From contig WFMF01000061.1 of the NCBI GenBank assembly GCA_011033025.1, forward strand, positions 434,001 through 498,000: a stretch of 64,000 nt of DNA, given 5' to 3'. Under the pieces are notes generated by a model that was not told the origin of the DNA, did not search any database, and saw only the letters and a list, made by a program, of their open reading frames with translations. The position numbers and the translations under genes are program-made. Source of the DNA: Beroe forskalii (taxonomy: Eukaryota; Ctenophora; Nuda; Beroida; Beroidae). Below, one piece after another: positions 52,520 through 64,000 of this stretch (the stretch's first letter is position 1; the number at the start of each line of letters is the position of its first letter).

Positions 52520-54527
52520 GGGACACTCATTTGGAGGCAAAATTTGGAGGGTCGTTCGCGTTTTGTCAACAGACGTTATCGGACAAGGTCGTTGCCCATT
52601 TATTTATTCTGACTGGGTTGCCAACTGGTCAAATGGCGAAAGCGCAAATGTGACCATCGGTCAAACTCAAATAGTCAAATGTGGAACGTTGCGGGTATAA
52701 CTATAAGATTAAGATGCGATGCGCTTAATTTTAATTTTATTTTCCGGGTGACATGACACGTGTTACTCATGGAATTAGATTATAATGAAGGCTTCTGTTT
52801 CCCCAAAACCAGGGGCGTCACGCCGCGCACTCTTTGCACAAAACCAGGGTCATGGTTTGGTTAGGGCAAGCTCCCGTTTATAATTTTATGGAGACTAGCC
52901 CATATTCAGTTTGGTCTAGTCTCCCATATAAACGGGAGCCATCCATTCAGAAGAAATGGACGGGCAACGTCCGTCGAGGCGCTTGCATTTGCCCTAACCA
53001 TGACCTTGTCTCTATCTATCAGTATCGATGAAAGACCCTTCTGACATCTGAGCGACGCGCCGCGCACCGCTCAGTCAGCGGCTGCATCAGCGGGTCTGCA
53101 CATCTGGTATCACCTAGATGGATTTCACCCATCCCTAGCGCGCAACACTCGGAAATTTGGAGGGTCGTGTTGCAGAAAAAAATGGCGCGCGGCGGAGGGT
53201 AGGGTAAAATCCTATCACCAGGCAACCAATACCATAACCCTGGTTTTGTGCAAAGAATGCGCGGCGCGACGCCCCTGGTTAGAGAAAACGGAAGCCTTTA
53301 TAATCTATGACGTCACCCAGAAAATATGATTAAGCGCATCGCATCTAGCGCTTTGAAGATGAGGGGTCAGGGCTACCCTCCACCGCACGCACATTTTTTG
53401 CAACACGACTCGTAGGAAACTACTTCGAACCTGTGGTCTACTTCGAACCTGTGGTCGGCACTGGATTAGTATATAGTCACGTGACATGACATTGTTCATG
53501 TTGCCTAGCAACCACGGCAGAGAAGGGTAGTCTGCACTGTGAGCCGCGACTTTTTATTGTGACACTGATTCAGATTGCCTTCAGCCTTCCTCAATAACAA
53601 TCCTCGGCTTTCATATTTATATGCCCATGCTTGCAAACATCTGTGACGTGTGCAGTTCTCTGTTCGCACGTGAAACAACAAGCAAGACCTATGTTTCGAC
53701 GGTTCGTGGCTTGTGAGCTGCGCCCTTCACGCAATGTGCTAGTACAAGACACCTATGCCGGCTCAGAAACGTAAACCTCTAATAACTGGGCGCAAATGAG
53801 CGCTTCCGAGCGCAAATGAACGCTTTCGAGCGCAAATGAGCGCTTTCGAACGCAAATGAGCGCTTCCGAGCGCAAATGAGCGCTTCCGAGCGCAAATGAG
53901 CGCTTTCGAGCGCAAATGAGCGCAAATGAGCACTTAAGAGCACATACGAGCGCAAATGGGCGCAAAATTTTTGCGCTCGTTAGCGCTCATTTGCGCTCAG
54001 AAAGGCTGAGCGCAAAATGGGCGCAAAATGGGCGCAAAATTGCTGAGGTGTGGTGAAACTGAGCGCAATTGAGCGCATCTGGGCGCAAATCGGCAATAAG
54101 CGCAACTGAGCGCAACTGAGCGCTAACGGGCGCTTATGGGCGCTAATGAGCGCTAATGAGCGCAAAATTGCTCTCAGTATGGCTGAGCGCAAATGAGCGC
54201 ATCTGAGCGCAAAAAAAGACATTTTTCCAGGGATCATTTTGCGCTCGTTAGCGCTCTGAGCGCAAAATGGGCGCAAAGTGGGCGCAAAATGGACGCTAAC
54301 GAGCGTTAATGAGCACATATGAGCGATGACGAGCACGTATGAGCGCAAAATTTTGCGCTCATTAGCGCTCAGTCATTTTCGAGGCTCCGGAGCGCAAATG
54401 AGCGCTAACGAGCGCTAACGAGCGCAAAATTTCCCTAATTTGAGCGCTAACGAGCGCTTACGAGCGCAAATGAGCGCAAATTTGCGCTCAGTTAAGCCTT
54501 GCGCAGAACTTTACATTTGCCGAATAA

Positions 54528-55880
54528 TTTTACCACATCAAAGAACTAATATCAAAAGTTATAGAACAATTTACTCAAAACAGCAATAACCAGAAATAAT
54601 CTGCACATGCACTTTTCCCTTTTGCACATGCATTGCCATTGTGTGTGACCAATAAACAGAAATCACAAGTGCAACTTCATAAGTAAGATAAGATAAAAGT
54701 CATTAAACTTACAACACAACACATATAAAATTAACTAACTGAGAATGTTGTGTTGCACTATATGGAGTTCCTGAAGAAGAGATTTTTATAATCTTGAAAT
54801 TGTTACATTGTCACCTCCTGCTTGTTCATTGATCATTTCATCAGGAGTTTCTTTGATAATAATAGTTTCCTGCAAAAGCAGAGGGTTATAATGAATTTCA
54901 GCTGATACATTAAAAACAATTTAGGTTTATATGATGTGCCTTAGGAGGTTTATTTATAAAGGTTGTAATTTGGAGATTTTTCAGAAAAATACCCATTTTT
55001 TCACACCATGACAGTTCAAAATGACGCCATTATCATATGTTAACAAAATTTGAAACACTGTATAAATACACATCCTAATGGTATATACATGTTTGAATGT
55101 ATATTTACAACCACTCCAGTTTACTGTTAAGGTGGTTATTGTCTTTTGACCTGCTTTGCTGCAGAACAAAGAAGTCACAATTAAGAAAAATATGAAACCA
55201 ATCCACACACTAGACATAATTGCACCACTCTTCTTCTGAAAAGTTCCACATAGTGCTTTAGTAGGCACTACAGTAGGTGAGATAGTCTGATACAACATGC
55301 CTACTGACTTACTAAGATTGTGAAATGGAAGAAGGATGATATGGAAATGATGATGAATTATTAAAATGATTGATTAATGTTCATAACTGTATTTGTACAA
55401 TGTATAAATACTTAAATACAGTTAATGTATCACGAAACCATATTTTAGATAGGTACACCAATACTCACAATAGGCATATAAATCCTTGGTTGACCTACCT
55501 ATGTGGCTAGTTTGAGGTTTTTCTTGTGAGTGAAAGCAAACTGCTTAGAGATGTTGCATTCAATTGGAAGGGTATACCTTTGTAGAAAAATGATGTGTTG
55601 AACTTGATTGCTTATAGCATTGACTGAAGGGCGTGACATAGTGAAACACTAAAATTGTGAAAATGGATTCAAATCAGAAGTACTTTACACCGCAAGCTTC
55701 ACTGCCAATTTCGAGAATACAACATTTAGAATGAGTATATTATTTCTCATCTTTACTACAGTAGCTGAGCCATGCCCTGTGTGCATTATGAGCCCCACGG
55801 ATTTGCTCGACGGTTTTCAGCAGTTTTGACCTTATCAAACAACTTGTAGGTGCTGCCGCATCGTGTATCGACGCAACACA
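54528..55880. other. Non-coding AT-rich stretch
   Basis: No gene or clear repeat structure was recognised. Short minus-strand open frames near 54981-55298 lack splice context or recognisable similarity. Confidence 0.4.
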
Positions 55881-55884
55881 TGGT

Positions 55885-56380
55885 GATATGGCCACGCCCT
55901 TTTTGGGTGTGGCAAAAAATCGAAATCCTGAAAAAAGTCAATATATGGCATGATGGGTGTCTACTACAACGTTTTTTGACACGAGAAATCGATTCCTGCA
56001 ACTCATTTTGGCCTAAGATGTTTGGTTTTCGTGTTATGGCCACGCCCTTTTTGGGCGTGGCAAAAATCGAAATCTTGAAAAAAGGCCAATATAGAGCATG
56101 ATGGGTGTCTACAATAACGTTTTTCGACACGAGAAATCGATTCCTGCAAACAATTTTGGCCTAAGATGACTGTTTTTTTTGTTATGACCATTGACCACGC
56201 CCTTTTTGGGCATGGGAAAATCGAAATCCTGAAAATAACCAATATGTGGCATGATGGGTGTCTACTTTAACGTTTTCTGACGCGAGAAATCGATTCCTGT
56301 TACTCATTTTGGCCTAGGATGAACGGTTTTGGTGTTATGGCCACTCCCATTGTGGTTTGGCAATTTATTTATTTTGGAAA
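55885..56380. repeat. 150-bp tandem repeat with GCCACGCCC-TTTTT-GGGCGTGGC hairpin
   Basis: Units start at about 55887, 56037, 56188 and 56337. Each carries the hairpin, then AAATCGAAATC(C/T)TGAAAA, GCATGATGGGTGTCTAC, ACGAGAAATCGATTCCTG and CATTTTGGCCTA. The second copy has a perfect 9-bp stem and the fourth is decayed. It lies about 400 bp upstream of the transposon-type gene. Confidence 0.8.
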
Positions 56381-56798
56381 TTTGGTTGATTTCAACCAAA
56401 ATAGAAAGTAAAAAGAGGAGCATAAATGGGATGGCTTGTCAAGGGAAACGGGGAGTAGATATACCTCCAGCTCTAAGGTTAATTAAGGTCATATAAATCA
56501 TGTTGCATTTTAGTTGTGGCATGGTAGAAGATACTTTATTGTATGATATAATATGATTGCATTTAATTGAAGTTAATCATACTGCAGCAAATAGCTGAAA
56601 TTAGAGAATATCTTTGGGAGTTTGAGTCGGGAAATAGTAGGAAATTAATAATTAGATATAATACCTTTGAGTAGGTCCAGTGATAAAACTTACTTCTTTT
56701 ATCTAAACGAAATTGTCTTCATAACAATCACGTGGTATACCTGATATCGGTATCATTGATCACTGATCATCAGTTTTCTCAATCGTATCGAATATTTG

Positions 56799-58184
56799 AT
56801 GGCTTTGATTTTTCGTGATATTATACGTCCTAAAGTTGTTGTAGAAAAGAAGAAGGGCAGTAAGACAGATGACATCCTTACGGAGCTGCCTGGTAATGAG
56901 AAAGCACTGCTACTTGTTCTCTTTGAATGCTGCTATAAGGTTTAAAACTACTTTTGATTGTTCCTCGAAAATTTTATTGTTGCGAATTTGTTTGAAGCAC
57001 AGCACAGATTATTGATTTTGTACACCATTCGAAAGTGTCAGAGATACAATATTGTTCATTTTAACCTTTTAATCATTATCACGATAATCCAGTACTGAAA
57101 TAGTTTATATGATTTAATGTTTTCCAGGCCAAATCCCCAAATTGGTTGACTACCTACAAGGATAAAAAGACAGTAAAGCATATCTTCAAAGTTATTTTCA
57201 CCGAGCTTGTTTCTGAAGGTAATACTGCATTATTCATGTTCCCAACCTCCCAACGTTTTCGTTTTCTTTTTGATTCAATATGTACATGTACGTACAGTCG
57301 GTACTACTGTTCAGTTCCAAGACTTATGAGCTATGCAACATTTCGATTGATATTTATCTTCCAATAAAAAAATTGTTGTTTCACGTTAATAAGAATCTGT
57401 TACACTAGTGTATGTCATTGTTTTGATATTGCTGAATTACAGAATGTGGGAGCAATGAATGGAGTAGTTGGACATTGGCAGACATTAGAGACCGATATCT
57501 GGCTTTCAACGAAATAGAACGCAGCAAAGTGATGTGGGCAATTCTAGGTAAATACTTAGATTTTGAAATGCCAGATAGCATTGAATGCTGTCGAGTTATT
57601 TGTTGCATCCAATATAAATTGTTGAAATTATGAACATTGGTACTTGAGCTATATTCATGAATTACAGAATTACGAATTGATGGTCTAATAGTCATTTAAT
57701 TGGTACATGTTATGATTTTAATTTCAGACATATGCTCGATGGATTGTGGTGAACTTAAAGACATCTTCAAAAGATCGGCAGAGCCTTCGATAGATTGTGA
57801 TGGCGCTGAGCCAGATCAAAGCCCTTCTAATTTGTATCCAAAGCTCAGTATTGACTTCGAGGTTAGATAATTTTATTTCAATTATCAAAACGTGAGTAAA
57901 ACAAACATGATTTCACGCCAATTCCAACGTGGCGAACTTAAAAAGTAACCAAATGTCATTGAATGGACTACTGACTGAGGTGGTGGATTGAATGATATGA
58001 TCCGAAGGTATCTATTGTACACAACTTTTATAGTCTCATAATAAGATGATTATTAGCTTCGTTGTTATTTCAGCCTGAAATTTTCAGGCTAAAGTCCCTC
58101 TGGATCCAAAATCTAAAGTAGGCCAAAACTACGATGGTAAAAGTTGCATCATATGCACCACGACTTGCAAGATTAAATTGAAAG
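56799..58184 (+). CDS. 5' exons of the transposon-type nuclease gene
   Basis: Five exons join in phase: 56799-56939, 57128-57218, 57443-57547, 57728-57861 and 58088-58184. The next begins at 58413. The ATG at 56799 opens MALIFRDIIRPKVVVEKKKG. The product includes WLTTYKDKKTVKHIFKVIF, a helical domain, an acidic linker and a Cys motif GKSCIICTTTCKIKLKG that probably binds metal. All acceptors and donors fit, and no stop occurs in these exons. They lead into the long exon that follows. Confidence 0.7.
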
Positions 58185-58412
58185 GTTAGTTGAGAAATTT
58201 CATTTACAAATATCTAAAATTGTTGCTGTATGCATATTTAGCTCAAACGCATGAAAATGAAGTTGAATTTTGTTGTTTTAAAAATACCTTTATAAATTTC
58301 GGATGAATCTATTCACCATGAAGCTTTAACAGCGCTCTTCATGTTTAATCCATGTTTACAACAGTTAGCTAAATTTTGAACTTTTAAATTCTATTGAAAT
58401 TATTTCCAATAG

Positions 58413-61400
58413 GCACAGAATCTGGACGTCAGCAACTTCTCGAGGCTGCACAATTGCTTGGAGATGTGGGTATGCTTCAACGCATGCAACAAGTTCCTGA
58501 TTTCTGCTACCACCAGACACCTAATAGTAATAAATCAGGCACCCAGATAAAAAATTGCTATTCAAATTATAAAAAGAAAGCAGAACGTGTGCATAATAAA
58601 AGATTTCGTGAACTGGAATCTCAGCAGCTTGAAAGCATTGCCGACCAAAGTGCGGATGAAGACATTGCCAGAAGGAGGGTAAGGAGTAGAACCGAATCAG
58701 GAGCGACAAAAAAGAAGGATTGTAGTGCATGTGTCATATGCGACAGGTATCAGGAAGCCACTGGTGAAAGGAGCACAAAGCTTCATAGATTATGTGAGCC
58801 AGGAAGATCACAGGACCTTATTGATGCATGCAATTTCTTTGAAGATGATGTTGCAACTAGATGTGTTTTCCATAAAACAGTAAAAGATATCTATGCAGCT
58901 GATGTGATGTATCACGGTAATTGCTTGAGGACCTATATTTCAAGCTACAAATCTAAATGCAGAGCAGTTCTGAAAGCAATTGAAAATGCTGATGACAGAA
59001 TTGAAATTGATAACAGATTAGCTGCGATTTTTAAAGAACTTGGATTCAACTTAGAATCAGGCTATGGCATTAGTATTTCATCTATCAGAGATCAAATTAA
59101 TGATGGTCTGACTGAACAGTGCCAGTTTGAAAACAGATCTGTGAGAAATCTACTCTCCAAACATTTCGGAGAGAATATTTGTTTCACTATTCCCGCAGAA
59201 AGGAATAAAAGTACTATGGTGTACTCATCAAAACTTCTCACCAGCAATGTAGTTGAAGCAGCTCGAAAATCGGAGACACATAACATAAAACATGTTGCTG
59301 AGGAGTTGAGGACAGAATGCAAGAACTATGATTTTGGACTCTCTGGAACATGTTGCAAAAGCACTGACTTAGAGATGTCTATGAATGACTATCAAAAATC
59401 ACGACCTGATAAGTGGATGGAGTTTATCAAAGCCCTGTTTCCTACTACAAGCAATAGATACACAAAAGAATGGTTGCTAAAGTTTGACATGATGTTCCAG
59501 TTTTTCCATTACTGGATAACTCAAGGAAATCTTACCCCAATACATTGCACTATGGCACAAATGTTTGATAACTTAACTAAGTGTAGAAAGGTCATTGATA
59601 TATGCAACAGGTTGAATCTTTGTGTCAGTTATGATACTATGAAGCGCTTGACGACATCATATGCTGAACAACTTTCTGAAAGTACAAAGCCATACAAGTG
59701 TCCATTGTCTCCATTAATTGACAATCAATTCCCAATACAAGGAGCTATGGACAATTTCGATCATATTGAGAATACAGAAAGTGGTATGGATTCATCACAC
59801 GATACTGTACTTGTGATTTTCCAGAACAGGGAATTCACTGAACCATTTCCAGAGCCTGCAAAATCACGAATGACAAATTATTCAGGCAACAGGAAATTTA
59901 AAGATGTCTTACCATGCCAAATTTTGTAGGAGTCTGGGTTATGGAAGAATTCAGCAACAATTCCAGATGGTTATTCGCCTTCAGAAAATAATCCACATTG
60001 TGATGGTGCTTCTGAGGAGGTTATGAAAAACTTCATGCTATGGTGTCAGTGCAGAATATATGCAAGAGAAAATCAAGACAGCTGGGCGAGTGTGCCATCA
60101 TTCACTGCCATGAGCAGCTACTTGCTTGAAGAAAACTCCCAATATTTCCACAAGACCATAGCATCTTTCATTCCAATTCTTCCATACAAGGCAACATTAA
60201 TGGATAGCATATTCACGACTATGCTGAATTTCCAAGATGTATTAAAACAGAAAGGAGAGCGGGTTGGTGGTCTATGGTGTGATGAAGGGGTATACGCATT
60301 AGCTAAAGAAATTCAAATGTTGCAACCAGATGCTTTCAGCGATATATTCTTGGGTTTGGGCCCCTTTCACATGGAGAAGATTTTGATGGCTTGCCTGGGA
60401 AAGTATTTAGAATGCATTGGGATTGATAAAGCTCTGGCTGAGTCAGGCACGTTTGGTCGAGATGTTGTTAATGAGAAAGTAATGAATGGAAAACATTATA
60501 TTAAGTCAAAAGATGGTATGATGATCATTGCAGAAGCCATCACAGCTAAGATGTTTCAAGCATTCAAGAGGGAAATTGACTTATATAATTGCAAAGAAGC
60601 TTTTGAAGATTATGAGTCTGATGTGAGCAACATTATTGATGGATTTGATCATAACGATAAGAGGCAAAGTGAATTCATGTCGTCATGGGAGCATTCAATA
60701 CTCACGCAACGAGAAGTTACAGAATCATTCGTGAATTGGAAGGAAGCTAATATGTATAACGAAAACGTGGAATATTGGTCATTGTTCCTGGATGTAATTT
60801 TCCCAATTTTAAGAGATCTTACATATTCCATAAGAACAGCAGATTGGACTCTTTATGTGGATGTGTTAAATCGGGCCCTCCCCCTATTCTTTGCTTTTGA
60901 TCGAGTCAATTATGCTAGATATACTCCTCTCTTCTTGAATGATTGTCTGGAATTGAAATTGAAGATGCCTGAACTTCACAATCACTTCGTTAAAGGGGGT
61001 TGGGTGATGTATTTCACCCAAAGGAAAGGAAGTGCAGTGGGTTTCGACATGGGACTAGAAAAGGCATACAATAAGCCTGCAAAAGCTACTTCTGGTATAA
61101 TTGGTATGACTTCTCGAAAGGAAGCTGTTGCTTTGTGGAACATTGTAAAGCACGAAAAGACACTTCACTCCAATAACATTGCAAGTTGGTGTGGTTTCAA
61201 TGAAGACAACGACAGTGAACTTGACCTACATCACGAGTTCAATCTTAGCAAAGCTTTAAAGAATAATGAGAGGGTGCAAAAACTCTTAGATTACCTTGAT
61301 CTTTTGAAAGACCCATTTGATGGAGACATAAAACTTCGCAATATTTCCAATGGCATAACGGTAGCAAATAATGTTGTTAAAGGGATTTTGGGCTGTCTCG

Positions 61401-61679
61401 ATGTTGGAAAAAGATCCTACCAAGAATATGTTCAAGAACGGCTTATTGAAAAAACAGCCCTTCTTCATTCACCCATACATGCCAATAAGAAGGAGGTTCG
61501 TCCAAAACCAGCTAATGATCCCCTGCTACCTGATGAAATTATCATGCAAACTAAAAGCATTGCTAAATCCAAAGATGAGTCAGAAGCCCACAACTATATT
61601 GAATCTGCAAAAGACAGGGGCTATAATATGAGAAAACTTTTCAAATATGAAATCACATCTACATCATATCCCATATCAA
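58413..61679 (+). pseudogene. Transposon-type protein, long central exon with one in-frame TAG
   Basis: From 58413 the frame runs to a TAG at 59927-59929. It continues in the same frame to 61679, where an element is inserted. The product has a Cys cluster (CSACVICDRY), a V-M-Y-H-G-N-C motif, then FHYWITQGNLTP, AMDNFDHIENTESGMDSSHD, GERVGGLWCDEGVYALAKEI, RALPLFFAFDRVNYARYTPL and GIIGMTSRKEAV. This order is familiar from a large, repeatedly duplicated protein family of invertebrate genomes that behaves like mobile DNA. I do not know an established name. The D-N-x-D and D-R-x-N-Y segments might belong to a transposase-like fold, which is inference. The lone stop suggests recent inactivation or a base error. 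Confidence 0.7.
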
Positions 61680-62754
61680 CATCGTATCTAATTGGTCATC
61701 CCCGAAGTGAAAATTGGTCATCCATTCTTTGAATTTTTTTTTCTGGAACAAAAAATATATTGATTTTTAAGCTTTAAAACTCAACGGTATTCAGGAAATT
61801 TTGATCGAAGATTTTAGACAAATAGATTATGTTATAATCAACAATCATTCATTATGTTAGTTTCTACAGGGTTGGCTGACATGGGCATAGGTCATAAGTA
61901 ATAAATTAAGATGTATTATACCTACCTGTGGGCGAACTTTGACATGAAGTTTTTCGTGGTTCATGTGTTTGATAAATTTATTCGCATACTATAGGTACAA
62001 TTGAGAACATTCCAATTCCCCCATATCAGCGTATCTATCCGGTCCCAGCCAAGTAAGATCTTATTATCACTCAATTATACCCCTACACGCGAAAAATAGG
62101 CGGTTATTTTCAACAATTTGACAGTGCATACAAAGTTGATGGCGTCATTGCGGCTGCCTATTTATTCTGAGCATATATTATGTGATATCATGATGCCTCT
62201 GCGCTCAAGAGCTCAAGGATGACCAAAATCATAGAGATACATTATGATCAAATCTAATTAGCTTGCCAACGTTAATATATGATTTTCTGGCTTTACGGAG
62301 GTGAGAATCGCAAATCTCACCTCCAGAACCCCAAAAAAGTATCACTTACATAGATCAAAGTAGAAAAATATATAGCGTTTGGAAATCACATTCCTGGTCA
62401 TCCAGCAGAGCTTTGTATCCGTAGTATCTGCTGCAGCTTTAATAAATTGATGGCTGTTCTGTTTAACCTTTACCGTCACTAATTCAATACATTGGAACAC
62501 TATAATGATGTAAAACTCATCCGCCTACTGTTCGTACTTACCTATATATCTTTCATTATAATAGCTGAGAGCAATGCTTCTATGTTTTCAACGTATCTCG
62601 AAAGCGCGATAAAAGAATTGTATGGGTATTTCGCTGTCCTATTTACTCATTGAAAATTAAGAAAACCAAGCAGCAAATTTTTAATTAAGTAATTAAGTCA
62701 TGACGTTTTGGTCATCCCCATATGGTCATCCGTTCTCAATGATATTGATCAGGG
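61680..62754. mobile_element. 1,075-bp insertion with 8-bp target duplication
   Basis: CATCATAT occurs at 61672-61679 and 62755-62762. The inserted ends are weak inverted repeats (CCCATATCAACATCGT against CCCTGATCAATATCAT). Paired GGTCATCC motifs lie just inside both ends. The 8-bp duplication suits hAT-type insertion, but no transposase is encoded. Removing the insert plus one duplication copy rejoins the flanking reading frame exactly (..ITSTSY then FLLSETSD..), which supports the boundaries strongly. Confidence 0.75.
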
Positions 62755-62762
62755 CATCATAT

Positions 62763-64000
62763 TTTCTTCTGAGCGAAACTTCAGATGGTCTGAAACTAAA
62801 AAAGGCAGATAAGTCCACCTTATCAAGAAAACTCATAGCCCAGGTTCCAAATGAAAAGCAAGACATGGCAGCTGATGGCTATAATGCAGAAATGGTTATT
62901 GTTGACTTTATGGCTCTAGTTAGGAAACTTCCTGTCAAGAAAATGCAACTTCACACTTATGACGACCTTGCTTCAGCGCTGAAGGATAGAATTTTGGAGA
63001 AGAGTGCAAAATCATCCAGGATAGATGTAATTTTTGATGTCTACAGAAGTTACTCTACTAAGCATGTTGAGAGAATAACCAGGAGTAGCACAGGCTCTAC
63101 AGGAGGTGTGACAGTATCAATTAAGAAAGACCTACAAAAGCTGCCAGTGGATATGGAATCATTTTGGGACTCAATTACAAATAAATCTGAACTCCAAAAG
63201 TTTTTCATAAATTGGATGACTCGCAAATACAATGGCAGCAAGGAGATATTTTTTGGTGGTGTTGAAGAACGATATTGTGTGATGCTCAAATCAAATAAAA
63301 CAACTGTCGTTCATGATCTTCAAAGCACTCAAGAAGAAGCTGATGAAAGGATTGCATTACACATTCAGCATGGTTACCAAAATGGTATAAAGAACATTTT
63401 GGTTATGTCTGCCGATACAGATGTTTTAGTCTTACTCATTTATCACCTTCATAATACCTGGAGCAATCTGCAGACTTTATTCATGACTTTAGGAAACCAA
63501 GGATCTCGAAAGACATTCCCTCTGCATATCCTACTAAAGGAAATGAATGCAAATTTAGTTGATAAGCTACCTGCAGTACATTCACTCAGTGGATGTGACA
63601 CAACGAGCAAAGTAGGTCCTAAGTTAGCATGTTTCACTAAGCCATTGAGTTTGGAATTGCTGGACGATTTTGGCATTGAACCATTGACGGAAGAAAAGAT
63701 GATCAAAGCAGAACAGTTTCTATTGCAATCATTGGTGAAGTCAAGAGATAACAACTTTGGTTCATTCGATGATTACAGATATAGTCAGTATCATGATGAA
63801 AAGGTTAGGGACTTCAGTAAATTGGGTTGTACCTCATCTTCTATCAGGGAGCACATAAAACGAGCTCATTTGCAATGTTTGAAATGGAAACTAGCAGCAA
63901 ACCCCCCTCACTCATTTCCTGACCCTGCTGATGACTATGGATTTCATTCTACAGAAAATAAAGCAGCACTTCTACCTTTGATAATACCTGGGAGAACTAA
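62763..64000 (+). pseudogene. Continuation: XPG/FEN1-like nuclease region (runs off window)
   Basis: One frame is open from before 62763 to the window end. It encodes SDGLKLKKADKSTLSRKL, VIVDFMALVRKLPVKK, RIDVIFDVYRSYSTKHVERI, PVDMESFWDSI, then STQEEADERIALHIQHG, NILVMSADTDVLVLLIYH and LPAVHSLSGCDTTSKVGPK. E-E-A-D-x-R, D-T-D and G-C-D-T-T-S occupy the places of the metal-binding acidic residues in the FEN1/XPG branch of PIN-like nucleases, and V-I-V-D-F starts such a domain. It is joined to the preceding long exon once the 1,075-bp insert is discounted. All key acidic residues are intact here; only the upstream stop and insertion disable the copy. Confidence 0.7.

Larger units (their letters stand above)
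50621..54527. mobile_element. 3.9-kb inverted-repeat element with GCGCTCA-array arms
   Basis: The left end GGCAAATGTAAAGT, GCGCAAGGCTTAACTGAGCG (from 50627) is repeated inverted at the right end (to 54521) over about 45 bp with about three mismatches. Each end opens into roughly 700 bp dominated by the heptamer GCGCTCA or its complement: 50650-51415 on the left and 53775-54490 on the right. The arrays are therefore inverted relative to each other. The middle 2.3 kb holds no credible gene, only nested inverted copies of short phrases and degenerate telomere-like sequence. The class is not assigned. Confidence 0.75.

Noticed and set aside
50972..54348. Open frames such as those encoding repeated FAL..CA phrases
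   Set aside because: They are translations of GCGCTCA arrays.
50640..54500. GCGCTCA arrays as a CRISPR-like array
   Set aside because: Units have no regular unique spacers, the arrays are mutually inverted, and the genome is animal.

Overview
The window is animal nuclear DNA. It is AT-rich, genes are sparse and split by long introns with GT..AG boundaries, and mobile and foldback repeats fill much of the space. SNAPIN, a PTP-PEST-class tyrosine phosphatase, a rhodopsin-type receptor, a fascin-type trefoil protein, Penelope-like and non-LTR retroelements, and a P2X7 C-terminal-like domain together suggest a marine invertebrate. The sequence alone does not fix the phylum. No bacterial-style operons, CRISPR arrays, rRNA or convincing tRNA genes were seen.

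Layout. 1-6.6 kb: exons of a minus-strand coiled-coil gene (CSPP1/CCDC66-like) with a frameshifted P2X7-C-terminal-like exon on the plus strand. 7.7-9.1 kb: a TA-flanked inverted-repeat element split by a 5'-truncated LINE with a 10-bp target duplication. 10.4-12.8 kb: a LINE ORF1 fragment and a decayed Penelope-like element ending in a 70-bp palindrome. 13.1-14.4 kb: SNAPIN, two exons. 16.7-47.3 kb: a tyrosine phosphatase whose exon phases can be followed across about 17 exons. Its catalytic exons end at 20.7 kb and a long proline-rich tail runs from 27.5 to 47.3 kb. Lying inside its introns on the same strand are a receptor gene, a BTB gene and a secreted fascin-like gene; a dead LINE lies on the opposite strand. 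44.9-46.9 kb: an inverted-repeat element filled by two different 21-bp satellites. 50.6-54.5 kb: a 3.9-kb inverted-repeat element with arms made of GCGCTCA arrays. 56.8-64.0 kb: a transposon-type gene ending in an XPG/FEN1-like nuclease region, broken by one in-frame stop and one 1,075-bp insertion with an 8-bp duplication, and running off the right edge.

The strongest unexplained signals are three. First, several elements are built from two or three adjacent hairpins inside a larger stem; the hairpins differ in sequence but share a tip of the form TC-GGC-TTC-GCC-TC. Second, tandem duplications repeatedly sit on exon starts: two adjacent exons of the phosphatase and the first exon of the fascin-like gene. 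Third, the nuclease-bearing element gives an almost uninterrupted reading frame once its inserted element is removed.

Single-base frame breaks occur in the P2X7-like, receptor and BTB genes. They may be real inactivation or assembly errors, and raw reads would separate the two.
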